From: Haematococcus lacustris | Lineage: Eukaryota; Chlorophyta; Chlorophyceae; Chlamydomonadales; Haematococcaceae | Direction of reading: 5' to 3' | DNA length: 64,000 nt | Assembly (NCBI GenBank): GCA_030144725.1 | Contig: JASKMD010000012.1 | Span: 4,435,387-4,499,386 of the forward strand | Shown here: positions 49,901-59,922 of the stretch, piece after piece | Layout of the letters: every line of letters begins with the position of its first letter | How positions within the stretch are numbered: position 1 is the first letter of the stretch | Program-made: the position numbers and the translations under genes | The notes under the pieces: model-generated | What the model was told of the DNA's origin: nothing | The model's database searches: none | What the model saw: only the letters and a program-made list of their open reading frames with translations

Positions 49901-52900
49901 GGGCAGGGCAGCTGGGCAGGGCAGCTGGGCAGGGCAGCTGGGCAGGGCAGCTGGGCAGGGCAGCTGGGCAGGGCAGCTGGGCAGGGCAGCTGGGCAGGGC
50001 AGCTGGGCAGGGCAGCTGGGCAGGGCAGCTGGGCAGGGCAGCTGGGCAGGGCTCCCAGCTGCCGCAGCAGCTGTGGCAGGGCAGCTGGGCAGGGCAGCTG
50101 GGCAGGGCAGCTGGGCAGGGCAGCTGGGCAGGGCAGCTGGGCAGGGCAGCTGGGCAGGGCAGCTGGGCAGGGCAGCTGGGCAGGGCTCCCAGCTGCCGCA
50201 GCAGCTGTGGCAGGGCAGCTGGGCAGGGCAGCTGGACAGGGCAGCTGGGCAGGGCAGCTGGGCAGGGCAGCTGGGCAGGGCAGCTGGGCAGGGCAGCTGG
50301 GCAGGGCAGCTGGGCAGGGCAGCTGGGCAGGGCAGCTGGGCAGGGCAGCTGGGCAGGGCAGCTGGGCAGGGCAGCTGGGCAGGGCAGCTGGGCAGGGCAG
50401 CTGGGCAGGGCTCCCAGCTGCCGCAGCAGCTGTGGCAGGGCAGCTGGGCAGGGCAGCTGGGCAGGGCAGCTGGACAGGGCAGCTGGGCAGGGCAGCTGGG
50501 CAGGGCAGCTGGGCAGGGCAGCTGGGCAGGGCAGCTGGGCAGGGCAGCTGGGCAGGGCAGCTGGGCAGGGCAGCTGGGCAGGGCAGCTGGGCAGGGCAGC
50601 TGGGCAGGGCAGCTGGGCAGGGCAGCTGGGCAGGGCAGCTGGGCAGGGCAGCTGGGCAGGGCAGCTGGGCAGGGCTCCCAGCTGCCGCAGCAGCTGTGGC
50701 AGGGCAGCTGGGCAGGGCAGCTGGGCAGGGCAGCTGGACAGGGCAGCTGGGCAGGGCAGCTGGGCAGGGCAGCTGGGCAGGGCAGCTGGGCAGGGCAGCT
50801 GGGCAGGGCAGCTGGGCAGGGCAGCTGGGCAGGGCAGCTGGGCAGGGCAGCTGGGCAGGGCTCCCAGCTGCCGCAGCAGCTGTGGCAGGGCAGCTGGGCA
50901 GGGCAGCTGGGCAGGGCAGCTGGACAGGGCAGCTGGGCAGGGCAGCTGGGCAGGGCAGCTGGGCAGGGCAGCTGGGCAGGGCAGCTGGGCAGGGCAGCTG
51001 GGCAGGGCAGCTGGGCAGGGCAGCTGGGCAGGGCAGCTGGGCAGGGCAGCTGGGCAGGGCAGCTGGGCAGGGCAGCTGGGCAGGGCAGCTGGGCAGGGCA
51101 GCTGGGCAGGGCAGCTGGGCAGGGCAGCTGGGCAGGGCAGCTGGGCAGGGCAGCTGGGCAGGGCAGCTGGGCAGGGCAGCTGGGCAGGGCAGCTGGGCAG
51201 GGCAGCTGGGCAGGGCAGCTGGGCAGGGCAGCTGGGCAGGGCTCCCAGCTGCCGCAGCAGCTGTGGCAGGGCAGCTGGGCAGGGCAGCTGGGCAGGGCAG
51301 CTGGACAGGGCAGCTGGGCAGGGCAGCTGGGCAGGGCAGCTGGGCAGGGCAGCTGGGCAGGGCAGCTGGGCAGGGCAGCTGGGCAGGGCAGCTGGGCAGG
51401 GCAGCTGGGCAGGGCAGCTGGGCAGGGCAGCTGGGCAGGGCAGCTGGGCAGGGCAGCTGGGCAGGGCAGCTGGGCAGGGCAGCTGGGCAGGGCAGCTGGG
51501 CAGGGCAGCTGGGCAGGGCAGCTGGGCAGGGCAGCTGGGCAGGGCAGCTGGGCAGGGCAGCTGGGCAGGGCAGCTGGGCAGGGCAGCTGGGCAGGGCAGC
51601 TGGGCAGGGCAGCTGGGCAGGGCAGCTGGGCAGGGCAGCTGGGCAGGGCAGCTGGGCAGGGCAGCTGGGCAGGGCAGCTGGGCAGGGCAGCTGGGCAGGG
51701 CAGCTGGGCAGGGCAGCTGGGCAGGGCAGCTGGGCAGGGCAGAGGTGACTGGCAGCAGAGGCTCATTACCCCGCAGGTTAGGGTTAGCCAGGGGTTCGGT
51801 TGCATACAAGGGTGATTAGTAGCACTGCTGTCTATTTACATGTTTGGTTCGGCTGCCAGTAAAACCCTTCCTGGGGATGCCCCTGTCCTGCGCGCGGTGT
51901 AGCACAACACAACACTGCTGACACATCGCATGTTTCAGCAGGAGGCTGTGATAGGCAGCACAGGTATCACAGGCTCATCACATGCGCAAGTGATGATGAG
52001 CCTACAATTAGGGGCTATGTCATCTAGTATCCAGATCTGTTCCTTGAGCCAATACCTAGTCCCCTGACCCCACCCCTGATGGGTGATAGATGTTGGCATG
52101 AAACACATGCTCTTTTGTAAGCAACAACTTGTAAAGTGCCTAGTGTGCACATGCTGCTGTGCAACAGGCTGCTGGCCCTGGCCATTGGATGCTGAGTCTC
52201 GCAGCTTCTTGAAGCCTTCTGCTGAGTACTCCTTGCCTAGGGCAGGAGCCGCACCTCGGCCTGGCCACCAACACAGCTCCAATTGGCGCCATGGGCCCTC
52301 CCCGGCCCGCTGGAGGTTGAGGACTGAGTTGCATGCCCTGGCCACCCCCTTGCCAAGGTCCCCATGGGCGGCCTCGTTCACCCAAGACACAACATGAGGC
52401 CCCGCACTGGCTCCTCAAATCGCTTGCTTTGAGCACAACAGTCGGTCCTGCACCTGACCTGCTTAGGGCTCCCAACCGGCAGGCTTGGTTGGCTTACTTC
52501 GGCCCAGTGGCCTCTCCCAGGGCAGGGGCTGTTCAGAGCTGAGCTGAGCTGGCTGGTGCAAAACCCATCCAATCGCACCATTTCCCTGGCTGCCTGGATG
52601 TTGACTTGCTGCTGTTGGTCCTACTGCAGTACGGCCTTGGCACCCCACCCACCCCACATGCCAATGCAAGTGTTGCCAGACGATCACCACCCGTTGCTTA
52701 CCTGTCCCCCACCACAGCCGAGACACCATGCACACCATGCACACCATCACCATGCGCATGACATCTTGGGAAGGACTGGGGACATGGCATCTAGCAGGTC
52801 ACAGCAGCCTCTGGCCCTGCCCCTCCCATCCCGCCATTGGCACACCCACCCACCAAATGCCCCAATGAAGCTTATAGTACTGGAGAGCACCCACAGGCCA

Positions 52901-55900
52901 ACACCCTGGCATGTCTTGCATGGATGTCCTGACATGCGAGTCTGCTGATTCTGCGTGCCTGCCGCTCTGCTGGACAACTTGAATGGACTGGATCCTAAGG
53001 TGAACCTAACCTGGGTAGACGTAACCCTAACCCTAACCCCAAACCCTAGCCAGGTCAGGTATCAAATCAGGGGTAAAAATGGCAACTCCAATCCCCCTCC
53101 ACAGCGCTGATGCCTATGGGTGCAACGGGGCACACACAGCACTGCGCTGGCTGCTGAGCCTCAGCCTGAGGGATCCACAGGCAGCTGGCAGCCACAAGTC
53201 CGGCGCCACGCAAGGGCCAGGGCTGAGAGGCAGGGCGCTCAGCAGCTCAGCATCCGACTTGCTCCATACCTTGGGCGCAAAACACGGTGCTGATCAGAAA
53301 CATCACGAAACATCCATAACAGCACGAGTGCTTGTCTGCCCATGCTCACCACTCGACATATGGCTGCTCCCACCCCTACCCTGCACTGCGCTGGCCGCAG
53401 GCATTGTTGACGCAGGCCGGCTTCCCGGCTGGTGCCAGCAGCGAACACGCCACCGTGTCTGCTGGGCAGTGGCAAGAGTTCCAGGCCCAGTTCCAGCTGG
53501 TGCTCAACTTGGTGAGACAGAGCAGCAGCGCTGTCCCACAGGAACAGGGGCCAGCCACCCTCCGCAAACGTAGTCAGGAGGCCTGGGGCAGCATCAGTCT
53601 GCCGCCTAAGCTACTGTCCCCAGAGTGGACTGTAACCAATTGTTTTTCATTAGTGGCATGGCAGACTGAAACAGCATGCATGGTATCCCACACACCTGGC
53701 CGCATCTCAAATGCTGACTGTCACGGCATCAGCCATTGGTAAGGCTTACTATTGTCAGGCATTGGCCACTGGTATTGCTCATCGTCAGGCAGGCTGTGTA
53801 TTGCAGGCTGGCTGTGTATTGCAGGCAGGCTGTGTATCAGGCAGGCTGTGTATTGCAGGCTGTGTGCACCGAGGCAGCATGTTGTGTTCTGTCCCCTTCA
53901 GGTGCGGCAGATCAGCAGCGTGTGGAACCTGGAGGACCCCTGCGTGGTGTCCGGGTTTGACATGGACCGGGTGGGGGTGGAGTATGTGAGTGAGGGGGGG
54001 GGCAGACAATAGGGGGAGGAGAGGGCTGGGGGCAAGGCAGGGCGGGGCGGCTAGGCGCGACTAGGCGCGGCTAGGCGCGGCTAGGCTGCATCCGTACTAG
54101 GGTGAACTTTTGTGTCAGGAGTGCCACCAAACCACTCATGTGTAACATGAGATATTTCGAAGCAGGTGAAGGCGGCGCTTGAGGGTTAGGAGATGCATGC
54201 GTCAGGAGTGTTGCCAACAAAGGTGTTGCCACACTAGGCATCAAGAGCCGACGCCTCTATTGCGAGTCAACTGCAGTCATTGTCTCTACTGTACCATTCC
54301 CTGCCCACCCTACCTACCCCCCACCCCTCCTGCCGCCCCTGCCAGCCTCCACCGCCTGCCTGCTGCAGGCGCTGGCATCAGAGCCAGTGGGGACCTTTGT
54401 GTGCCGCTTCTCCATGTCTCAGCCCGGCTGCCTGGTGCTGTCCTGCAAGGTGCTGCCTCAGGGCCCAGAGCAGGAGGACCTCCTGCACGCCATCATCAAG
54501 GTGGTTGGCCAGATCCCCACAGAGGGCCACCCTGGGTCAGCCACGAGGACCCTAAACCTGAACCTTACATGACCCTTTCCTTAGGGAAATCCACACTCAA
54601 TTTGAGACTCATTTGAGACTTGCTGCTGGGGACCACGTGGCATGCCGCCCTCGCCAGCATACACGCGACCTTGCTATCACTGGCCACAACAAAAAGAAAG
54701 GAACAACAACAATAAAAGCAGCCCTGAACCAGCCCCTCCTCCCTCACTAGGGCCTCCATTTGAGCCGGACCAGTAGTGGCCACTAGCGGGAATACTAGGG
54801 ACCACTAACGGGACTACTCATATGGTGTTTAGGAGCTGTGTAGAGTATACCCAATGCACATGGACCCGGTGCATGGGTGCCTACCACCTACACCATTGCC
54901 TCACCCCTGAGGGATATAGTCTAGAGTTGGCATGACAAAACATGCACTAATGTAAGCTGATGACAGTTTAAATCGGGGGGCACACACTACTATGCCACAA
55001 CAGGCTGCTGCTGCTGCTGGGCCTTGGGTGGTTTGTCTCAAACCCACTTGTAGCCCAGGCCAGGGTACTCCTTGCCCTTGGCTGGCAGAGCTGCCGTGGT
55101 GGGAGCAGGCCGAGCCCCAGGTGGAAGCTCCTCCCTTTGATGCACGCTGGCTTCCATGCCAGAGTCTTCTTCTTCTTCTTCTTCTTCTTCTTCTTCTTCT
55201 TCTTCTTCTTTCTTGGTAGAGCTGCCTGCTCTGGCCACCAGCACAGCTCCAGCGGGCGCCACCTGCTCTCCCCAATGCGCTGCATGTTCAGCACTGCATT
55301 GCAGTCTCGGTCCAAATACCTGCCTGGCTGTGGTGCTGGCTTGGCTTTGGCAGCCTTGCCCTTGCCTTGCCTTTGACCTTGGTGGGCTGCATGGACTCAG
55401 CTGCCTGCTCAGCCTTGGTGCGCTTGCTGCGCTTGGCTGGCAGGGGGGTGCTGGGTCCAAGCTCTGAGGCTGCTGGCTGTGTGGCTGCCTGGCTGCTGGA
55501 TGGGGGTTGTGGGGGCTTGCATGGGGCCACTACCGGGCACAGCATGAGGCCATGCACTGGCTGGTCACGCTGCTGGCTCCATGCTGGGCGCAGCAGGCTA
55601 TGTTCCACCTGCCCTGCTGGGGGCTTCCAGTCTGCAGGCCTGGTGGGCTGCTCATGGTCCAGCTCCTCATAACAGTGTTGCTGGCCATTCACTGCTGAGC
55701 CGGCCCGGCTGGTGCGGTGCTCATCCACAAGCACCACCCTGCCCCGCCGCTGGTCTGTGCCACCTTGCATCAGGCCCGCAGCACCGCATCAGCACCCCAA
55801 CCTCCCTGGGTGCCAATGCCAGCTGCTGAAACAGCCTTTACGTTGGTGGATATAGCCAGCCTGCAGCGCACTGCTGCTGCCGGTGATGGTGGTCATCATG

Positions 55901-56515
55901 ATGCCCAGCTGTAGCCTTCTTGCCTAAGCAGCTATGGCAAGCCTGCGGAACCTGCTTGTCCAGAAGACCACCTAGTAATAAACACAGGAACTGCAGTTAG
56001 CACAGTCAGCATTGGCCTACGCACAGGCATGGGTGGCATGGGCCATCCCAGGGGTTTACTCTACTGGGGCATAAGTGAAGGGCCCTCCTAAGCCTTGGAT
56101 GTGTTGATGGGATCACCCTCTCCTTGCTGCCCAGCAAGCCATCACCCTTAATCTCAAGCATGCTGGCACGCCTGAAGCATGTTGAGATGATCGCAGCAGC
56201 CCCCCAAACAGCAGCTACTGCACTATGGCTGAGCATTAGCACAGGGATACACAAGCATGGTGCTATTGTCTTCCATTTCCTTGTACTTTACTTATTTCTG
56301 TACTTTTTTTATCTATTTACATGTGTACCTATTGAACCTGCTGCTGCTCCCCCCCCATCCCTTCTATACTGTATGGTGCTTTGCTGTGTGGTGGTGTGCC
56401 TGGGGAGCAGATTGAGGACTTGTCCATCCAGCGTGTCGACACCTGGATTCAAGAGTTTAGCGGCGCCACACACGTCCTGGATGTGTACCGCCAGAAGCGT
56501 GTGGACAAGCGCAAG
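43222..56515 (+). CDS. STAT-type SH2 domain protein (multi-exon, ends uncertain)
   Basis: Secure exons with matching phase: 44086-44487 (its start not fixed), 45203-45250, 45696-45746, 46035-46202, 46834-47076, 47151-47231, 47793-48296, 53401-53511, 53902-53985, 54369-54500, 56411-56515. A further exon probably ends at 43716, and one lies near 53105. The exons at 53902 and 54369 join to give WNLEDPCVVSGFDMDR, then EPVGTFVCRFSMSQPGCLVL. This is the linker-SH2 arrangement of STAT proteins, with the phosphotyrosine-binding Arg kept in the FLVR-like motif. The N-terminal exons are Gln/Ser/Pro-rich; the middle (MNKVYLVFCATILDVDYLYL, PTIGICRAEQREKAALKLGL) could be the DNA-binding part but I do not recognise it firmly. 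YSRELIRSWILDQYESTGLT (near 48230) precedes a 5-kb intron. Introns hold large arrays and two Fanzor-like remnants. One intron (donor at 45251) is GC-AG. The true start and stop codons are not established; SYSLFLKPDIYSNG-stop at 57252-57299 is a possible last exon. Confidence 0.7.
43938..43976. repeat. CTG trinucleotide microsatellite
   Basis: About 12 CTG units, in an intron of the SH2-protein gene. Confidence 0.95.
44696..45134. repeat. CCCG tetranucleotide array with CCCAATCG-interrupted part
   Basis: First about 170 bp is pure CCCG. From about 44936 the array becomes regular 20-bp units ending CCCAATCG. Lies in the intron before the 45203 exon. Confidence 0.96.
47430..47560 (+). repeat. 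Short dispersed repeat C, copy 2
   Basis: Matches the reverse complement of 39440-39560. Inside an intron of the SH2-protein gene. Confidence 0.7.
48478..51743. repeat. 13-bp satellite (CAGCTGGGCAGGG), about 250 units, intronic
   Basis: 3.3 kb of almost perfect 13-bp units. The first 1.25 kb is homogeneous. From about 49730 it is broken by blocks of CTCCCAGCTGCCGCAGCAGC followed by TGTGGCAGGG and, a few units later, by a CTGGACAGGG variant (near 50050, 50185, 50410, 50675, 50860, 51240), a higher-order pattern. Since 13 is not a multiple of 3 and no stop codon arises, both strands stay open for over 1100 codons; these are not genes. It lies in the intron between exons 47793-48296 and about 53105 of the SH2-protein gene. 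Confidence 0.97.
51935..52600 (-). pseudogene. Fanzor-like remnant inside an SH2-gene intron
   Basis: Minus-strand pieces in two or more frames: PTKPAGWEP and EPVRGLMLC, then RACNSVLNLQRAGEGPWRQL, ELCWWPGRG and LGKEYSAEGFKKLRDSASNG. Same motif order as the copy near 55.5 kb, but the first Asp of DRD is replaced (ARAC), so the RuvC-III site is lost. The 3' block cannot be followed clearly here. Confidence 0.55.
53022..53048. repeat. Short interstitial telomere-like stretch
   Basis: Three to four CCCTAA/CCCTAAA-type units (ACCCTAACCCTAACCCC, AAACCCTAG), similar to the plant-type TTTAGGG telomere repeat, inside the SH2-protein gene intron. Too short to mean a chromosome end. Confidence 0.5.
54600..55770 (-). 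pseudogene. Fanzor-like (eukaryotic TnpB) remnant with best-preserved motifs and 3' block
   Basis: Minus strand. From 55770 the frame has RGRVVLVDEHRTSRAGSAVN (the E of VDEHRTS, codon near 55721, fits the RuvC-II Glu), then PAGQVEHSLLRPAWSQQ, QPVHGLMLC and a basic linker. A small indel near 55330 shifts the frame, after which DRDCNAVLNMQRIGES (RuvC-III DRD) and RWRPLELCWWPEQA follow. A GAA/TTC microsatellite then interrupts, and LPAKGKEYPGLGYKWV ends at TGA. Zinc-ribbon cysteines are poorly kept and no N-terminal half (RuvC-I) is seen. Downstream of the stop, about 380 bp (54600-54980) form the non-coding block shared with 5497-5775, 41265-41480 and 59432-59740. It lies in the last large intron of the SH2-protein gene. 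Confidence 0.6.
55164..55211. repeat. TTC trinucleotide microsatellite
   Basis: About 15 units; expands a poly-Lys run within the Fanzor-like remnant on the minus strand. Confidence 0.95.
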
Positions 56516-56532
56516 GTGGCTGGGCAAAGGCG

Positions 56533-56764
56533 CAGGCGGGCAGGCGGGCGGGCAGGCGGGCAGGCGGGCGGGCAGGCGGGCAGGCGGGCAGGCGGGCAGG
56601 CGGGCAGGCGGGCAGGCGGGCAGGCAGGCAGGCAGACAGGCGGGCGGGCGGGCGGGCGGGCGGGCGGGCGGGCGGGCGGGCGGGCGGGCGGGCGGGCGGG
56701 CGGGCGGGCGGGCGGGCGGGCGGGCGGGCGGGCGGGCGGGCGGGCGGGCGGGCGGGCGGGCGGG
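56533..56764. repeat. GGGC tetranucleotide array (mixed with GGCA units)
   Basis: First about 100 bp alternate GGGC and AGGC, then about 30 uninterrupted GGGC units. Just downstream of the exon 56411-56515. Confidence 0.95.
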
Positions 56765-59410
56765 AATTGAAACTGTGCCTGTGCACGATGCTGTGGATGC
56801 TGATTCCTGCCAGCCAGGGAGCAGCCAGGAAGCCTCACTATTTTCTTCTCATCGAGGCAGCCGGCTGTCCCTGCCCCTTGCTGCTGGCCCATCAGGTTTT
56901 TGCCACCAACTACACCCGTCTGCGCCACCTCCATGTCCACGCTCACATGCCCACCCAACCTCAGCCACATGACATGCAGCAAGAGGTTCCGCCAGGCCGG
57001 TCACACCCCCTCACAAGAGAGTGACTTAGAGTGAAGGGCGCACTGTTTGGGCCAAGGGTGTGAGGTGAGCCCTCCTTAGGAGCTTTTGTCATGGATGCAG
57101 TCTGAGCTGTGGTCAATTGGGGTTGGGTGTAGCGGACAGGGTTGTCATCATCATCTTCATCATCATCACCATTTCATGGCATTCACCCAGCATGGGTATG
57201 CTGCAGACTAAGTGCCAGCAGCAGCAGCAACATCATGTCACTCTTAGCAAAAGCAGCTACAGCCTGTTCCTGAAGCCTGATATCTACAGCAACGGATAGG
57301 GTTGTGGTGTGGGGGGATGAGTGGGCCGGGCAATGTCAATGCACCCCTACACCTTGGCAGGGAGCCTCAGTGGAGCCTGGTGAAGCCAGCGGAGCTGTCA
57401 GGCCTTGCAGCGTTAGGTCAGGCACAGTTTCTTGAGTCGCAACTACACAGCATTATATGTGGGCTGGGTCAGATGCCACTCCTTAGGATGTATGCATGTG
57501 GTATGAGTGAGAGTGTGGACGCATCTTGGTCCTCGCCCGTGCATGTGGGTAGTGTATGCATGCGCAGGGTTTTGCATCTTACACACGCTGGCCAGAGTCA
57601 AGTCAGATGATGGTGAGGATGCAAAGTGCTGAAAACCCTGCCACAGGGCAGCAGATAGGGCCTGGTTGATTCTTTGGGTGCATGATGCTATGTCGTTGAG
57701 GAGCATGGAGCATCAGGTTCTTCACTCCTTGCCAGAGGATCTTGCAGTGCAGCTATCCCCTGCAGCCACCAGGTCAGAGCAAACACTGCCATCACCGTCA
57801 TATGCAGCATCCAGGCCCTTGCTTCTTGTTTAGGCTAGGCGTGGGCTGTGCATGGGGATGGCACGGGCAGGTGTCACAAGGCCCAGCATATGACATGCAC
57901 TCATAGCTACTTGGGTGCGACTGGGTGCCGCTGGATGTCTAGTTCCTTGATCCTCATAAAAGCAAGTGAGTGGGGTGGGTGGATGGCTGGTGTGGGTCAT
58001 GCACAGCCAGGCGCTTTCCCCTAAGTCGCCCTCATCCTTGTGGCTGTTGGGTGGGGCATGGGGACCCTAGCTGGGTTGGTACTGTAGAAAATGTTATACC
58101 AGGCATTGTGTGTATAGCTGTCAGGGGTGCCCCATGAATGAAGCTGTGTAGTAGCGGAGGAAGAATACCCACAGGCCCATACCCTGTTCCATGTTGAAAT
58201 GGGGATGTTGTCCTGTATGAAATACTGACATGTACTTGGCTGGCTGATACTAAGCTGTTGACACCCTTGTTGCCAGAACCATTAAGTGGTATCTTGTGAT
58301 CCTCCATGCATTGTGAGGTTGTAAGGTAGAGGGAGGTGGATGGGGGGCATGGGGAGCAATTCAATTATCATCAATACATGGCAGCTGGGTTTGCATGTGA
58401 TTGGGAGGAAGGGGTACGTGCTTAGCGTCCTTGCACTAATGGCCAGTCATATGATGGCAATAACATTTTAGGGCTGTGAAGTTGTTGTGCAGCGAGCCAG
58501 CATGGAATTCATTTAACGAGGGGCGGGATATTGCAGGACATTGAGGCGACTCCTGGTTAGGGGTTCTGTCCATGTGGGACCCAGCATGGTTCGTGTCCTG
58601 CATGCCACAGCTTCGGCGCTCCACACTTGCATGTACTAGCAAGGCCTGGTCGCGCCCTCTCGCACGTAGTTTGGGCACAGCGTACGTAGAGCTAGGAGCT
58701 AGGAAAGGGATGTGGAAAAGAGGGCACATGCGGGTGGGTGGAGAGGGCAAGGGGTAAAGCATATCAAGCATATCAACACATCAGCAGGGAGCAGAGGCCA
58801 AGGGGTGACGGGGCAACGGGCAGGGGGCGAGAGCAGGGCGCGGTGGTCAGGGGTGGGGGCAGGGGGCAGCAGGAACGGGACAGCAGGCAGGAGGCAGTGA
58901 ACAAGGGGCCACGGCTTCAGGGTGCTGGGTGGAGGCAAAGGGCTGCGATCAGCGCGAAGCTGGCAGGCGTCAGGCCTGACCTGACCTGACCTGACCTGAC
59001 CTGGTACGGAGAGACTGCACGGTGAGGGTACGGTGTAAAAGATGGTAGTTACGATGGTGGTGGTGGTGGTGGTGACGGTGGTGATAATGGCGGTAATGAT
59101 GTGGTAACGGTGATGGCTATCAGTGGGTACGGCGGTCAGCGACAAGCGCGGGGCGAGGTGCATAGTTTGCGAATTCCACGCATTCGAAAACTATTCGGCG
59201 GCTCTTTGAAACGGGGCTGTTACCAGTCTGCATCATGCAACGATGCTACGTCCATCACTAGCCGTCATTCACAGACCAACTCCCCTGCCGGTGCTATGTC
59301 AAGACAGATGCAAGTCAAATGCAATAAGAAAGACCCACCACGACTGCAGCTCATCATGCACATGATAGCACCGCTGCGCTTGTCAAGAGCCGGTGACGAT
59401 GCGTATTGCA
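56765..59410. other. 3' part of the SH2-protein gene region and intergenic DNA
   Basis: May contain the last SH2-gene exons and 3' UTR (possible terminal exon 57252-57299). From 57300 on I see no gene I can support. A GACCT run lies at 58976-59001 and a GTG run near 59056-59075. Confidence 0.35.
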
Positions 59411-59431
59411 TTGCATTTCCAGTATTCAAAG
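59411..59431. repeat. 21-bp direct repeat, left
   Basis: TTGCATTTCCAGTATTCAAA plus G, identical to 59795-59815. The pair flanks a Fanzor-element 3' fragment. Confidence 0.9.
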
Positions 59432-59794
59432 GTTCAGGCAATACTGTAGGTGGTAGGCACTCATGCACCGTGTCCATGTGCACTGGGTATACTCCACACA
59501 GCTCCTCAACACCATTTCAGTAGTCCCGCTAGTGGTCCCTAGTATTCCCGCTAGTGGCCACTACTGGTCCGGCTCAAATGGAGGCCCTAGTGAGGGACGA
59601 GGGGCTGGTTCAGGGCTGCTTTTATTGTTGCTGTTCCTTTCTTTTTGTTGTGGCCAGTGACAGCAGGGTCGCGTGTATGCTGGTAGATTACAACGGGCGG
59701 CGTGTCACGTGGTCCCCAGCAGCAAGTCTCAAAGCCCCAGCTGTTGCATGGAGCTGACTCACTCATTTCATCAGTAGCCGGAAGCGCAGCGCTC
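59432..59794 (+). mobile_element. 3' fragment of the Fanzor-like element between direct repeats
   Basis: About 300 bp closely matching the reverse complement of 54610-54890, starting at GGCAATACTGTAGGTGGTAGG and running through GGGTATACTCCACACAGC, the duplicated CCCGCTAGTGG segments, TGGTCCGGCTCAAATGGAGG, the TTTTATTG region and CAGCAAGTCTCAAA. It contains no coding remnant. Confidence 0.75.
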
Positions 59795-59815
59795 TTGCAT
59801 TTCCAGTATTCAAAG
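59795..59815. repeat. 21-bp direct repeat, right
   Basis: Identical to 59411-59431. Confidence 0.9.
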
Positions 59816-59922
59816 CTTGCCAAGAAGTGTAACACAGGGTGTCGTTTCGCGTTTGAGCATCGAGCTGTGACTTAAATGTCTCCACCCACCAATATACATA
59901 GCTTCAGAGGCCTATCCTGCAG

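Noticed and set aside
48131..51815. Open frames of more than 1100 codons on both strands
   Set aside because: They are translations of the 13-bp satellite, which lacks stop codons in all frames; there is no complex sequence.
53022..53048. Chromosome end or telomere fusion
   Set aside because: Only three or four degenerate units, inside a gene intron.
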